Shown here one piece after another: positions 43,876 through 52,801 of a stretch of 64,000 nucleotides of DNA. Positions within the stretch are counted from its first letter, which is position 1. Each line of letters starts with the position of its first letter. A model generated the notes under the pieces. That model did no database searches, was not told where the DNA came from, and saw only the letters and a list, made by a program, of their open reading frames with translations. This DNA is from Actinomycetota bacterium (GTDB lineage: Bacteria > Actinomycetota > Acidimicrobiia > IMCC26256 > PALSA-555): the NCBI GenBank assembly GCA_003140175.1, contig PLJD01000070.1:96853-160852 (forward strand). The letters run 5' to 3'. Position numbers and translations under genes: made by a program.

Positions 43876-44976
43876 ATGAGTTCTCCAACGGCCGGCATGA
43901 AGGGCGGCGGCTACTACGACGAACACTCGGAGTATCAGCGCCGCGTTGCCCAAAGCGGCCTGAGCTCCCTCGCCGACCTCGTTCAGGGCATGGACGGCCT
44001 TCGAGCTGATCCGCTCACGATCGTCGACTACGGCTGCTCCGAAGGTGCCAATTCGATCGCCGCACTACGAGCGGTGGTCATCGCGATCCGGCGCCGGCGA
44101 CGGGACTCGTGTGTCGTAGCCATTCACAACGACCTGCCGACCAACGACTTCAATGCCTTGTTCCACAACCTCGTTCAGCGCGCCGACAGCTACCTGACCG
44201 TGCATGGCGGACCGATCCTGCCGATGGCGTCACCGAGATCGTTCTACGAGACGGTCGTCCCCCGCGCCACCGCCAACGTGGGGCTCTCGTTCTCATCGGC
44301 ACACTGGTTCCGAGAGACACCAAGCAGTTCGGTTCCCGGGAGCATCTGCGCGATGGATGCCTCCGGACCGGCGCGGGTGACGCTGGCGAAGCAGGCCGAC
44401 AACGACTGGACTCGCTTCCTCGAGATGCGAGCGTCCGATCTCACGCCGGGCGGCATCCTGTTCGTGCAGATGATCGGCACTCAAGTCGACGCCGACGGGA
44501 CCCGCCATGTCACCGCGGAACGTCTGCTTCGGGCAATGTACGAGGTTGCGGCGGGAATGGTCGAGCAGGGCCAGCTCCGGCGCGACGTGCTCGACGGATT
44601 CGTGTTCCCGACCTACATGCGGACCGCGGGCGAGGCTCGCGCCCCGCTCGAACGGCCAGGTTCGCCCGTCACGGCAGGTTTTCACGCGAACATCGTCTCG
44701 GTTCAGCCCGTTCCGAACCCCTACCTCGACGAGCTTCACAAGGCGGGCGATGAGCACGACTACGCCGAGCGCTACGTCGCCTTCGTGCGGGCGTTCACCG
44801 AATCGACCCTTCGGCGCGCCCTCCTCGAGCCCGGGGCTGTCGGCCAGTCCGTAGATACGAGCGCCGATCGCTTCTACACCGAGCTGCGTCGGCGGACAGC
44901 CGCAGACCCGCAATGGTCAGTCTTCGAGGACTGGACGCTCACCATCGCGTTGACTCGCACCTCCGACGCGAGCTGA
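43876..44976 (+). CDS. SABATH-type carboxyl methyltransferase
   Basis: A 366-residue methyltransferase. It carries the SABATH landmarks: GGGYYDEHSEYQ near the N-terminus, IVDYGCSEGANSIAAL (SAM-binding, 51-57), HNDLPTNDFNALFHNL (85-92 core) and SFSSAHWFRE. The family, best known from plant salicylate, benzoate and jasmonate methyltransferases, methylates carboxyl groups or nitrogen. ATG 43876 follows GGGAG. It lies just downstream of the epimerase/glycosyltransferase pair, possibly acting on a small acid product. Rare in bacteria to my knowledge. Confidence 0.85.
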   Translation: MSSPTAGMKGGGYYDEHSEYQRRVAQSGLSSLADLVQGMDGLRADPLTIVDYGCSEGANSIAALRAVVIAIRRRRRDSCVVAIHNDLPTNDFNALFHNLVQRADSYLTVHGGPILPMASPRSFYETVVPRATANVGLSFSSAHWFRETPSSSVPGSICAMDASGPARVTLAKQADNDWTRFLEMRASDLTPGGILFVQMIGTQVDADGTRHVTAERLLRAMYEVAAGMVEQGQLRRDVLDGFVFPTYMRTAGEARAPLERPGSPVTAGFHANIVSVQPVPNPYLDELHKAGDEHDYAERYVAFVRAFTESTLRRALLEPGAVGQSVDTSADRFYTELRRRTAADPQWSVFEDWTLTIALTRTSDAS

Positions 44977-45041
44977 CCGGCGCACCCTCCAGCACAGATG
45001 CCGGTGCCCGGACCAACCTCGGAAGCGCCACCGCGTCCCGC

Positions 45042-45068
45042 GAGTGGCGGTTCGGGAGACCGCGAGTC
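45042..45068. repeat. 27-bp palindromic element, copy 6
   Basis: GAGTGGCGGT, loop TCGGGAG, ACCGCGAGTC. Two arm mismatches. Confidence 0.8.
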
Positions 45069-45426
45069 GTGGACGAGAGTGCCAGACGCTGGGCCCCGTT
45101 CGTTGCCAATGCCGGCCTGCTGAGTCCTCGAGCGGGAGAGCCAAGGTTCGGTGACCTCTACTGCTCGAAGGCGTAGATCGAGAACGGCGGTTGTTGCGGG
45201 GACGACGGTAGTCGCCCAGCTTTGCAAACCTGCCGGTCGCCACGACGCTGTCGTGACATCGAGCAGTCTTGTAGATGATGGTCACCCTTCGGGGCCTTCG
45301 ATCGAGCGACAGCGGCGACCCGCAGGATCACGTTCAGCGGCTCGTCAATCGACGGGGATGCGCTCCGGCAGCGCCCGGAGAGAACGGCGGCCTCGTGCGC
45401 AGGTCAACACCAGCCGCGCCGTGCGC

Positions 45427-45453
45427 GACTCGCGGTTCAGCCCATCGCGAGTC
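45427..45453. repeat. 27-bp palindromic element, copy 7
   Basis: GACTCGCGGT, loop TCAGCCC, ATCGCGAGTC. G-T wobble at pair 9 on this strand. Confidence 0.88.
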
Positions 45454-45542
45454 GCGCCGTCCGAGGAGGCGAGCCTTCACCTGGGTGAATCACGTTGTCG
45501 CTCGCCGTAGGCACGCCGGTAGCAAGGCCGATCAGCGGGCTC

Positions 45543-47144
45543 TCACCGTCGTCTTGCAGTTCCGGGCTCCTGGTGGGGCAGGAGGCGTTCGAGCGGGACG
45601 CTCAGCCCCGGTGCCGAATCGAGGAAGCCCAGGTCGCTGTCGTTGTCGGGACACGCCTGCGCCAACGTCGGGCCGTCGATGGGAGCCGCGGGGAGAGCTG
45701 GGACGGACACGTCGGGTGCGCCGAGATCCAGGGTCGAGGTCAGGTCTCCTGCCGTGGCCCGTCTCCAGCGGGTGAGGTTCGGGACGGGTACTCCAAAACG
45801 CGTCTCGAGCAGGCGGAGGAGTGAGGTGTGATCGAAGACGTCGGAGTTCACGTATCCCCCGCGGCTGAACGGGGAGACGATCAGCGTCGGGACGCGAAAC
45901 CCGAGGCCAATCGGTCCTGCGATGCCATGCGCGGCAGACACAAGGTCGATGTCACTGACGTACTCGCCGGTCGTTCCGGGAGGTGGAGTCGGCGGCGCTA
46001 CATGATCGAAAAAGCCGCCGTTCTCGTCGAAGGTGACCACGACGACCGTCTTGGCCCACAGGTCTGGCTGGGCGACGAGCGCCTGGATGATCTTGCTGAC
46101 GTGACCCTCCCCGTTCGCCGGCGCTGCCGACGGATGCTCCGAATCCACCAGAGGAGGCAGGATCCACGACACCTGCGGCAACGTGTCCCCGCTGACATCC
46201 GCCATGAACTCGGTTGGCCACACGGGGAGGAACGCCTGCTGGTAAAGCGTCGAGTTCGGGTCCGCGAGGTACTGCTCAAAGTAGAGGAGCGCATTGAACG
46301 CGAGTGACAGGTTGTGGCGCTGGTCCGGCCCGACCGACGTCCCGGGTTGCTGGTACACCTTCCACGAGACACCGTGGTCCGAGAGGGCCTCGGGCATGGT
46401 CGGCCATCGGACGCTGCCCACCGCTTGGGCGGACTCGAGGCCACTGATACTCGGTGTGGAGAGCACCGGGCCGCCGTTGGCGCCGGTGGGGTCGATCGTC
46501 GCCGACAGCGAATAGAGCCGGTTCGGCATCGTCGGGCCGATCACAGAACAGTGATAGGCGTCACAAATCGTGAAGGCGTCGGCAAGCGCGTAGTAGAAGC
46601 TGAGGTCGCTGCGCTCGAAGTAGCCCATCACGAGCGGGGCCTGCGCCTCGCCATCGAAGCGAGCGTGGGTCGCGACGAACTGATCCATGCGTCCATGCGC
46701 CCATGACTCGTGCTGGGGTCGCCAGTCGTGGATCGGGATGTCGGCAGAGCCAGCACATTGCGCTTGAAGTGTCGCTCGGTCGAGGTGATACGGGAGGACC
46801 TGGCGGCTCGACCCGGGGACCGGCTGCGCGAACGGTGAAAGGCCGGCGCGGTGATCGTCGAAACCACGCACCCCTCGGTAGGTGCCGAAATAGTGGTCAA
46901 AAGACCGGTTCTCTTGCATGACGAACACGACGTGCTCAATCGCCTCCAGGTCTGCACCCCGCGGCGCGATGGACGCGGCACGCTCGACGACCGAGCCGAG
47001 TCGGCTCAGGGGGCGACGGAATGCGACCGCGCCCGAGAACGCGAGACCTGCCCCGAGCGCCTCGCGACGCGTCAGATCACGCTTCGACGTCCGACTGGTC
47101 TCGGGCTCCGCTGGGTCGGCTTCCCCGCCCCTGTCGGTCATCAT
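45543..47144 (-). CDS. Secreted phospholipase C-like phosphoesterase
   Basis: A 533-residue protein with a Tat-like export signal (TRREALGAGLAFSGA) and the phosphoesterase/acid phosphatase AcpA fold. Metal and catalytic segments are HVVFVMQENRSFDHYFG, GPTMPNRLYSLSAT, VVVVTFDENGGFFDHV and DHTSLLRLLETRFG. Members include non-haemolytic phospholipases C and acid phosphatases. It would cleave phosphodiester or phosphomonoester bonds outside the cell, perhaps for phosphate gain. No phosphate-regulatory site is visible. Confidence 0.92.
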   Translation of the reverse strand: MMTDRGGEADPAEPETSRTSKRDLTRREALGAGLAFSGAVAFRRPLSRLGSVVERAASIAPRGADLEAIEHVVFVMQENRSFDHYFGTYRGVRGFDDHRAGLSPFAQPVPGSSRQVLPYHLDRATLQAQCAGSADIPIHDWRPQHESWAHGRMDQFVATHARFDGEAQAPLVMGYFERSDLSFYYALADAFTICDAYHCSVIGPTMPNRLYSLSATIDPTGANGGPVLSTPSISGLESAQAVGSVRWPTMPEALSDHGVSWKVYQQPGTSVGPDQRHNLSLAFNALLYFEQYLADPNSTLYQQAFLPVWPTEFMADVSGDTLPQVSWILPPLVDSEHPSAAPANGEGHVSKIIQALVAQPDLWAKTVVVVTFDENGGFFDHVAPPTPPPGTTGEYVSDIDLVSAAHGIAGPIGLGFRVPTLIVSPFSRGGYVNSDVFDHTSLLRLLETRFGVPVPNLTRWRRATAGDLTSTLDLGAPDVSVPALPAAPIDGPTLAQACPDNDSDLGFLDSAPGLSVPLERLLPHQEPGTARRR

Positions 47145-47545
47145 GCAATTCCGATCAGACGTCCGCGCTTTTTCGCGATCGCACGTTACCGCCGCTCTCA
47201 GAGACGGCGGAGTATCCAGATCGGCGGGCGACCCACGCCGAGCTTGAACTGACCGACGACCTGCGGGCTGCCGACCCCGAGCGGCGCGGGCCTTCCAGGC
47301 GGCTCGAGGCTATGAACCCATCCCCCGAGAGCTCGGTGGGCGCGATGCGGGAGCTCCGCAGTGGTCGGATCGACTCGCGTGTTCAACGGACCGCGAGTCG
47401 CGAGCCCGCCCTCGCCGAGCCGAGCGATAAGACCACGGCGTCACCGACAGCGAGTCCGTGATCGAGCGTTTACTTCGCGGCTCTTTTCAGCACCCAAACC
47501 GAGGCATACGCTCTCTGGAACGACTCAAGAGTTGAGGAGGCCGTT
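47145..47545. other. 401-bp divergent gap with one palindromic element
   Basis: Between the phosphoesterase gene and the GYD gene, so promoters for both must lie here. The element at 47372 sits near the middle. Just before the GYD ribosome site is the small palindrome ACTCAAGAGTTGAG. No further gene seen. Confidence 0.45.
47372..47399. repeat. Palindromic element, copy 8 (28 bp)
   Basis: GACTCGCGTG, 8-nt loop, ACCGCGAGTC. One base longer than the others. It lies in a divergent gap, which argues against a terminator role. Confidence 0.8.
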
Positions 47546-47866
47546 ATGCCGAAGTACCTGTGGCAGGCGTCATATACGTCGGATGGGGTCAAAGGCGTAC
47601 TGCAGGATGGTGGGACGGGTCGTCGCGCCGCCATACAGAAGCTGGCGGAGGGTCTTGGGGGTCGCCTCGAGGCTTTCTACTTTGCGTTCGGGTCGGATGA
47701 CGTCATCGTCATCGCGGATCTCCCCGACCAGAAGTCGGCTGCCGCCCTGGGCCTGGCCGTTAACGCAGATGGACGCACCCGGCTCAAGACAGTCGTGCTC
47801 TTGACCCCGGAGGAGATCGACCAGGCGGCGAAGATGAGCGTCGACTATCGACCGCCAGGCGCCTAG
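47546..47866 (+). CDS. GYD-domain protein
   Basis: A 106-residue protein matching the GYD family: WQASYTSDGVKGVLQDGG at the start, GGRLEAFYFAFGSDDVIVIADLPD in the middle and TVVLLTPEEID near the end. Members are small dimeric alpha/beta-barrel proteins of unknown function. ATG 47546 follows TGAGGAGG. It has no obvious functional neighbour. Confidence 0.9.
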   Translation: MPKYLWQASYTSDGVKGVLQDGGTGRRAAIQKLAEGLGGRLEAFYFAFGSDDVIVIADLPDQKSAAALGLAVNADGRTRLKTVVLLTPEEIDQAAKMSVDYRPPGA

Positions 47867-48078
47867 CGGCACGCGTCGTTCCGACGGTTGTAAGGCGCGA
47901 CATCGCCATCTCGTCTATCACACCCAGCCCAGATACTTGGGTGCCGAAAACACGGGATTGTTGAGCCGGGAAGGCGACGAGCAGGTCCGCGCCATCTCGA
48001 GCCGATCATCCGAGGCAGCCCAACCCATTCTCGGGTGGGCCAGACACACCGACGCTAGAGCCAGGTGACGAGTCGGGC

Positions 48079-48105
48079 GGCTCGCGGTTCGGTGGACTGC
48101 GAGCC
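48079..48105. repeat. 27-bp palindromic element, copy 9 (covarying)
   Basis: GGCTCGCGGT, loop TCGGTGG, ACTGCGAGCC. Pair 2 has changed from A-T to G-C on both arms, a compensatory change, and pair 8 is a G-T wobble. Confidence 0.85.
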
Positions 48106-48141
48106 GAGCCCTCGAAGGGCCAGCAGCGGACCATCGCGACT

Positions 48142-48168
48142 GACTCGCGATCTAGGGAACCGCGAGTC
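48142..48168. repeat. 27-bp palindromic element, copy 10
   Basis: GACTCGCGAT, loop CTAGGGA, ACCGCGAGTC. Confidence 0.88.
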
Positions 48169-48329
48169 AACGCCGCGTGCCGGCGCGTCCGGCTGCGCGA
48201 GCTCATCGCCGACCCCGTCACCGAGGGCAAGAATGACGACAGCACGCGCCCATTACCATCTAATCGGCGTCTCCGGGCGGGATCGCGACTCTGCGAGCAG
48301 CAAACGACTGAGGCGATGAGGAGGCCAGC

Positions 48330-48677
48330 ATGTTCAGGCGTAACTGGGAGCAAGGGGAGGGAACGGTCATCGATCGCCGCGAGAAGCGTGGCGGCGCGGT
48401 TGGCGGCGATGCCAGCCTGATGCGGTTTCTCGTCGAAGTTCGCCCACCGAGCGGACAGCCGTTCCGGCTGGAGCTCGGCATCCCCGGTTTTGGCGGAGAC
48501 TTCAGGGCACCCATGGTCGGCGATGTGGTCAAGGTGCTCTGTAGCCCTGACCACGCGAAGGCCCGCTTCGATACCTCTGACCCGCGGCTCAGCTGGAAGG
48601 TACAACGGGAGGCAGACAAGAAGGTGTTCGACGCGGAGCTTGATAAGGGAAATGGCGACCCGTCCGGAGGTCAGTAG
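48330..48677 (+). CDS. Small beta-rich protein, unknown function
   Basis: A 115-residue protein with VEVRPPSGQPFRLELGI and PMVGDVVKVLCSPDHAKARFD. The pattern of a strand pair, a G-V turn and a DP or PDH-containing ending resembles the DUF3592-like or short beta-barrel proteins, and the protein at 56227 has the same plan. ATG 48330 follows GAGGAGG. Function unknown. Confidence 0.65.
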   Translation: MFRRNWEQGEGTVIDRREKRGGAVGGDASLMRFLVEVRPPSGQPFRLELGIPGFGGDFRAPMVGDVVKVLCSPDHAKARFDTSDPRLSWKVQREADKKVFDAELDKGNGDPSGGQ

Positions 48678-49088
48678 CGCCTCTCGACCGGTTGAGCATG
48701 GCGCGGTCAACCGGTGAACCGAGGCGTGGCGCTCGTCTCCGCAGCTCGGTCCGCGGGCGGTGGGCATCCGACGGGATGATCGTGACGCTTCTGTCACCGG
48801 CGTTGCCCCGGTCGTCACGGTGCCGCCGACGCTCGTACCACTGCCTACACCCGTCCCGGGCGGGGGAAAGAGGCTGTTGACCGATCCGCCCCGCCGCCAC
48901 CGCACCGCCCAACGCCATTCGAGGCTGTTATGGCGCCTCCGCCACTCCCCCGGAACGAACTACGGGTGCCGAGCCATCGGACAAGCAATGATCAGCTCGT
49001 GGTGCCAGTGCCGGGAGTTCGGCGTACGCAGCCGTTTTGAAACTCGTGCCCCGAATTCGTTCGCGAGCTCTTTGATCGCGGGTAGCAG
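48678..49088. other. 411-bp convergent gap
   Basis: Between convergent genes. A plus-strand stretch from 48750 to 48880 codes for TVPPTLVPLPTPVPGGG, which looks like a Pro/Thr tail, but it lacks a start and a family. No palindromic element is found here. Not annotated as a gene. Confidence 0.35.
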
Positions 49089-49559
49089 CTATGGGATGAC
49101 CGTGACATTGAGTCGCATGCCGAGCCGATAATGGCCGGGAAGGTTGCAGGCGGCGACGTAGTGGCCGGGGGCAAGCGCTTCGGAGCTCGGGACTGATTCA
49201 CTGCCACCAGGATTGGTGGCGTTGCCGCTGTCGGCCACCTTGTGGAGAAGCGGCGAATCTTCGATGACGTTGCCATCTGCGCCGATCGGTAGCGCGTTAT
49301 CGGGCAGGTTGGTTCGAAACAGGAGGAGCTCGTGGGGCACCGTTCCGTCGTTCGTCAACGCGAAGGTATGGCGTCCCGCCCGCAAGGTCGTGGGCATCGC
49401 GATCTTGAAGTTCGTCTCGTTGACCGTCACGTCACCTGCAGGGCCAGTCGACCGAATTGCGAGCTCGACCACGACCAGGACGACGCTCGCCAGCAGCACG
49501 ACACCAACGAGGGTCAGCGTGCCGGCGAGATCCTTGAATGCCGTACGGGGCGATTCCAT
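49089..49559 (-). CDS. Membrane-anchored cupredoxin
   Basis: A 156-residue blue-copper-like protein. An N-terminal membrane helix (13-34) anchors an outer domain with the four type I copper ligands His76 (TVPHELL), Cys138, His143 and Met148 (ACNLPGHYRLGM). The spacing resembles plastocyanin and sulfocyanin-like proteins. It would carry electrons at the outer face of the membrane. ATG 49559 is chosen because upstream residues do not fit. No oxidase is visible beside it. Confidence 0.85.
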   Translation of the reverse strand: MESPRTAFKDLAGTLTLVGVVLLASVVLVVVELAIRSTGPAGDVTVNETNFKIAMPTTLRAGRHTFALTNDGTVPHELLLFRTNLPDNALPIGADGNVIEDSPLLHKVADSGNATNPGGSESVPSSEALAPGHYVAACNLPGHYRLGMRLNVTVIP

Positions 49560-49783
49560 CGGTCGCAGTCTGGCATAGGGTTGCTCCGCGGATAGGGCCA
49601 ATGGTCCCCTACTCTTCGCGCTGCTGCGAACGGTCGAACGACGCCGGGAGCACCGGGGCCAAGGATTTCTGTCCGCATCGAGTAGGGGTCGCGGCACCGG
49701 CCCGGGCCGATCATCAGCTTCGCGAAGCGCGAGCAGCGAGCGACCACCGAGACGACTTGCAGTGTCGCCCAGTTCTGCACGCC

Positions 49784-49810
49784 GACTCGCGATCGTCGGA
49801 ACCGCGAGTC
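49784..49810. repeat. 27-bp palindromic element, copy 11
   Basis: GACTCGCGAT, loop CGTCGGA, ACCGCGAGTC. Sits between the cupredoxin start and the end of the dikinase unit, in a 300-bp gap with no gene. Confidence 0.88.
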
Positions 49811-49859
49811 GTCCGCCCGGTCTTATGGCGTTGCGAGTGCGGTCTTCGCTCGGCCCGCT

Positions 49860-51164
49860 CTAGGTTGGCTCCGCTCGCGCCTGGCCTGCGTCCGGCGCTA
49901 GCAGTGGGGTCTGGTCCTGCTGGGCGTCACGGAGCTTCTTGGCCATCGACTGCAATAGCTTCCAGCCAATCGCGCCGTTTTCCTGCACGAGCGGACGGAA
50001 CTCCCAGAAGGTGAGTCCGAAGCAGACGAGTTCGCTTGTGGCTGTGATCGTCGCCAGGCGCGGACCTTCGTCGATCAGCGCGATCTCCCCGAAGTAATCG
50101 CCCGGCTGGAGCGTTGAGCGCTCTGCACCGTGGATGGAGACCGTGGCCTCTCCGGAGTCGATCAGGAAGAATGCAGCGCCGCCCGAGCCTTCCATGACGA
50201 CCGTTTCTCCTTCGGAGAAGCGGCGCTCCTTGAACAGGCGCGCGATTTGCTCAACTTCGCGCGGGTCGAGATCGGCGAAGAGAGGCACCCGCTGGAGAGC
50301 TTCGACAGGATCGCCAGCCATTGGGCCGGTCCCTGGGCCAGGCTCGGGTGAGTGCCCAGCCGTGACCGCTCTGCACTGCAGCAGGTAGAGCGTCCCGTCA
50401 GCGAACGCCCATTCGATGTCGCGTCCGGGGCCGTAAACCTGCTCGCAGCGGAGCGCGAGCCGGCTCAGCTCCTCGAGCTGCTCGTCGTCGAGACAGAGTC
50501 GCTCGGCGCGGTCGGCCGGAACCTCCTCCTCGACCGTGCCGCCACCCGCGACGGAGCGAATCGCGATGCTCTTACGTCCCGGCTTGCGCTCGAGCACCTG
50601 ACCTGAGCGGTCGAGCCGGTAATGGTCCGGAATTACGAGGCCCGCGACTACCGCCTCGCCCAGCCCCCAGCTGGCTTCGATCACGCGTTCATCTGCCCCG
50701 GTCACCGGATTCTCGGTGAACATCACCCCGGCGACATCCGGATCGAGAAGCGTCTGGACGACGACGGCGACACTCGGGCGAGTGAACAGCCCCACGCGCT
50801 GTCGGTACGTGATGGCCGAGTCCGAGTTCGCCGACCACCAGACCTCCCTCACCGCCGAGGTCATCTCGTCTGCCGACGGGACGTTGAGCAGCGTGAGGTG
50901 TTGTCCAGCGAAGCTGGCCTCGGCACCATCCTCGTCCACGGCCGAGGAGCGGACGGCGAGCGGCCCCTGCAGGGGTCGGACGGACTTCGCCACCCTCCCG
51001 ATCGCCCGCTCGTCCCCCGAGGCAACGGCCTCGACGATCGAGCCGGAGAGTGCAACGCCAGGTGGGACGGGGAGACCCTCCCGGATGGCGTCGCCCAACC
51101 CAACCGCTTTCGACCCAAAGATCGCCGTTTCGTGCGCCTTTGCGAGAGGGATGACCTCTTTCAC
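49860..51164 (-). CDS. PEP-synthase-type ATP-binding subunit fused to a cyclic-nucleotide-binding domain
   Basis: A 434-residue protein. Residues 1-280 match the pyruvate phosphate dikinase ATP-grasp domain: GSKAVGLGDAIREG, LAVRSSAVDEDGAEASFAGQH, VAGVMFTENPVTG and DIEWAFADGTLYLLQCR. Residues about 290-405 form a cyclic-nucleotide-binding domain (LFADLDPREVEQIARLF and GDYFGEIALIDEGPRLATI). It overlaps the upstream gene by ATGA. The pair splits a PEP-synthase-like enzyme into ATP-binding and phosphohistidine subunits, as in phenylphosphate synthase. The sensor domain would gate activity. Confidence 0.87.
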   Translation of the reverse strand: MKEVIPLAKAHETAIFGSKAVGLGDAIREGLPVPPGVALSGSIVEAVASGDERAIGRVAKSVRPLQGPLAVRSSAVDEDGAEASFAGQHLTLLNVPSADEMTSAVREVWWSANSDSAITYRQRVGLFTRPSVAVVVQTLLDPDVAGVMFTENPVTGADERVIEASWGLGEAVVAGLVIPDHYRLDRSGQVLERKPGRKSIAIRSVAGGGTVEEEVPADRAERLCLDDEQLEELSRLALRCEQVYGPGRDIEWAFADGTLYLLQCRAVTAGHSPEPGPGTGPMAGDPVEALQRVPLFADLDPREVEQIARLFKERRFSEGETVVMEGSGGAAFFLIDSGEATVSIHGAERSTLQPGDYFGEIALIDEGPRLATITATSELVCFGLTFWEFRPLVQENGAIGWKLLQSMAKKLRDAQQDQTPLLAPDAGQARAEPT

Positions 51165-52801
51165 GCGAGCACTGCTACTTCGCCGGCATCCCCGTCGACC
51201 CGCACGCGCGTCCCGTCTGCGATGCGTTCGGTTGCTTCGCGCGTCCCCACCACACCTGGGATGCCGTACTCACGCGCGACGATCGCGGAGTGGGAAAGCA
51301 GGCCGCCGCTGTCCGTGACAATCGCCCCGAGGAGTGGCAACAAGATGTTGAACGCCTCAGTCGTCGCCCCCGTCACAAGGACGTCTCCCTGGACGATCCG
51401 GCCGAACTCCGAGGGACCGGAGACACGGCGTGCCGGCCCCTCGTAGACGCCCGGGCTTGCTGCCAACCCGCGGAGGAGATTCTCTTCGTGCTGCGCCTCA
51501 GAACTCCCGAACACCGAGCCCAATGCAATCTCGGTCGCGCGCATCAGTCGGGCGACGGTGGGCGGCAGCCCAGAGGGGTCCGGCGGAGGGGGAGGCGGCG
51601 AGCCCAAAAACGGGGGCGCATCTTTTGCGCTGTGCGCAGCGCGGTATTCCAACCGTGCCGCGAGCTCGTCTGCGGACGGTCCCGCCGAGTCGGTGAGCAG
51701 CGAGCACATCTCGTCGAGGCCGGCGTCGACGAGATGGGCGGCATCGCGGATGCGCCCCTTGCTCGCAAGTCGGCGACCGCCCCCGAGCACCGCGCGTCGC
51801 ATCAGTCCCGACGCCCAGATGTCGCTGTAGACGCCGCGCTCGTCGCGGAGCCGGTAGGTCAACCGGGCCTCGCCGAGTAGCTCGTCGAACTCGCTCCGGT
51901 GCTGCTCGGGGACTTTGCTGCGGACGTCTGCGGTCCGGCCTTCGACGCCCGACGCGTCGAGGTCCCTCCCGGAAACGGCAACCCGGATCGCCCGGAGTAG
52001 CACGTCGGGGAACTCGAGCGCGGATGGCTCCGAGATGTCGAAACCGTCGAGGGGCCGGTATCCGACAAGGTCGAGATAGCCCGACACGGCCGGCCCCGTG
52101 TCACCCCCGAGGGAGCGCAACGCTGCGAGCACCCGGCCGGGGTCGTCGTCCGACTGCAGGAGCTCCAGAGCAGCGGAGTCCTGCCCAATCGTCGTGGTCA
52201 GCCGTTCGAGCTCGGCGGACCCGCCCGCGGACACGGGTGCCGAGCCACGCAGCAGACCAAGCAGCTCGGCTGGCTGGAGCTCAGTCCAATCCCCGACGTG
52301 GGCGAGGAAGTCTCCGGTTGGGATCATCGCCGCGGCGGTAAAGCGCATGTGCTGGGAGATCATCGCTGCGTGGTGATCGCGGCACCGCGTGAGGTACGTG
52401 ACCAACTCCTCGTCGGAGAGTCCATCTGGATCGACCGCTTGGATCGCTCGATGCGCCGCGATCGATGACGGCTTGATGGTCTCGTCCCAGTCGCGAAGTT
52501 GCTCACGCCAGAGCTTCCCTTGGAAGACCTCCTCGGCGCGCTGGAAGCGCTGAGGGATCTCTTCGTCGGGAGCCGGCCCGATCTTGTTGTACGCGAAGCC
52601 GTTCACGTACGCCATCTGAAGGCCGTCGATGAGCATCCCGTAATAGCGCGCGAAATCGCTGGTGCCGCGCTTGAAAGCCTCAGGATGGGTCTCTGCCCAA
52701 TAGCGCGTCACCGGGCGAGGAAAGTGCACCGGGTCCAGCGCCCAGCCTCCCGGGCCCGGGGGCTCGAAACGAAGCTCGGTCGTCGTCTCTGAGCCTGACA
52801 T
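51161..52801 (-). CDS. PEP-synthase-like phosphohistidine (swivel) subunit
   Basis: A 546-residue protein whose C-terminal 100 residues are a PEP-utilising mobile domain: GLAASPGVYEGPARRV and then SGGLLSHSAIVAREYGIPGVV, where the His of LSHSA carries the phosphate. The N-terminal 430 residues are helical and do not resemble the PEP-binding barrel; they may bind the acceptor. ATG 52801 follows GGAGAGG, closer than the starts at 52816 and 52870. First gene of a two-gene unit with the ATP-binding subunit. The acceptor may be an aromatic or other alcohol. Confidence 0.85.
   Translation of the reverse strand: MSGSETTTELRFEPPGPGGWALDPVHFPRPVTRYWAETHPEAFKRGTSDFARYYGMLIDGLQMAYVNGFAYNKIGPAPDEEIPQRFQRAEEVFQGKLWREQLRDWDETIKPSSIAAHRAIQAVDPDGLSDEELVTYLTRCRDHHAAMISQHMRFTAAAMIPTGDFLAHVGDWTELQPAELLGLLRGSAPVSAGGSAELERLTTTIGQDSAALELLQSDDDPGRVLAALRSLGGDTGPAVSGYLDLVGYRPLDGFDISEPSALEFPDVLLRAIRVAVSGRDLDASGVEGRTADVRSKVPEQHRSEFDELLGEARLTYRLRDERGVYSDIWASGLMRRAVLGGGRRLASKGRIRDAAHLVDAGLDEMCSLLTDSAGPSADELAARLEYRAAHSAKDAPPFLGSPPPPPPDPSGLPPTVARLMRATEIALGSVFGSSEAQHEENLLRGLAASPGVYEGPARRVSGPSEFGRIVQGDVLVTGATTEAFNILLPLLGAIVTDSGGLLSHSAIVAREYGIPGVVGTREATERIADGTRVRVDGDAGEVAVLA

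Larger units (their letters stand above)
44977..45542. other. 566-bp convergent gap with two palindromic elements
   Basis: Between the SABATH gene and the convergent phosphoesterase gene. Elements lie at 45042 and 45427. No coding region is credible in between. Confidence 0.5.
47867..48329. other. 463-bp gap with two palindromic elements
   Basis: Elements at 48079 and 48142 lie 36 bp apart, the closest pair in the window. The rest shows no gene. Confidence 0.5.

Noticed and set aside
48760-49131. Plus-strand small gene with a Pro/Thr tail
   Set aside because: It runs into the cupredoxin gene on the other strand, has no ribosome site and changes composition midway.
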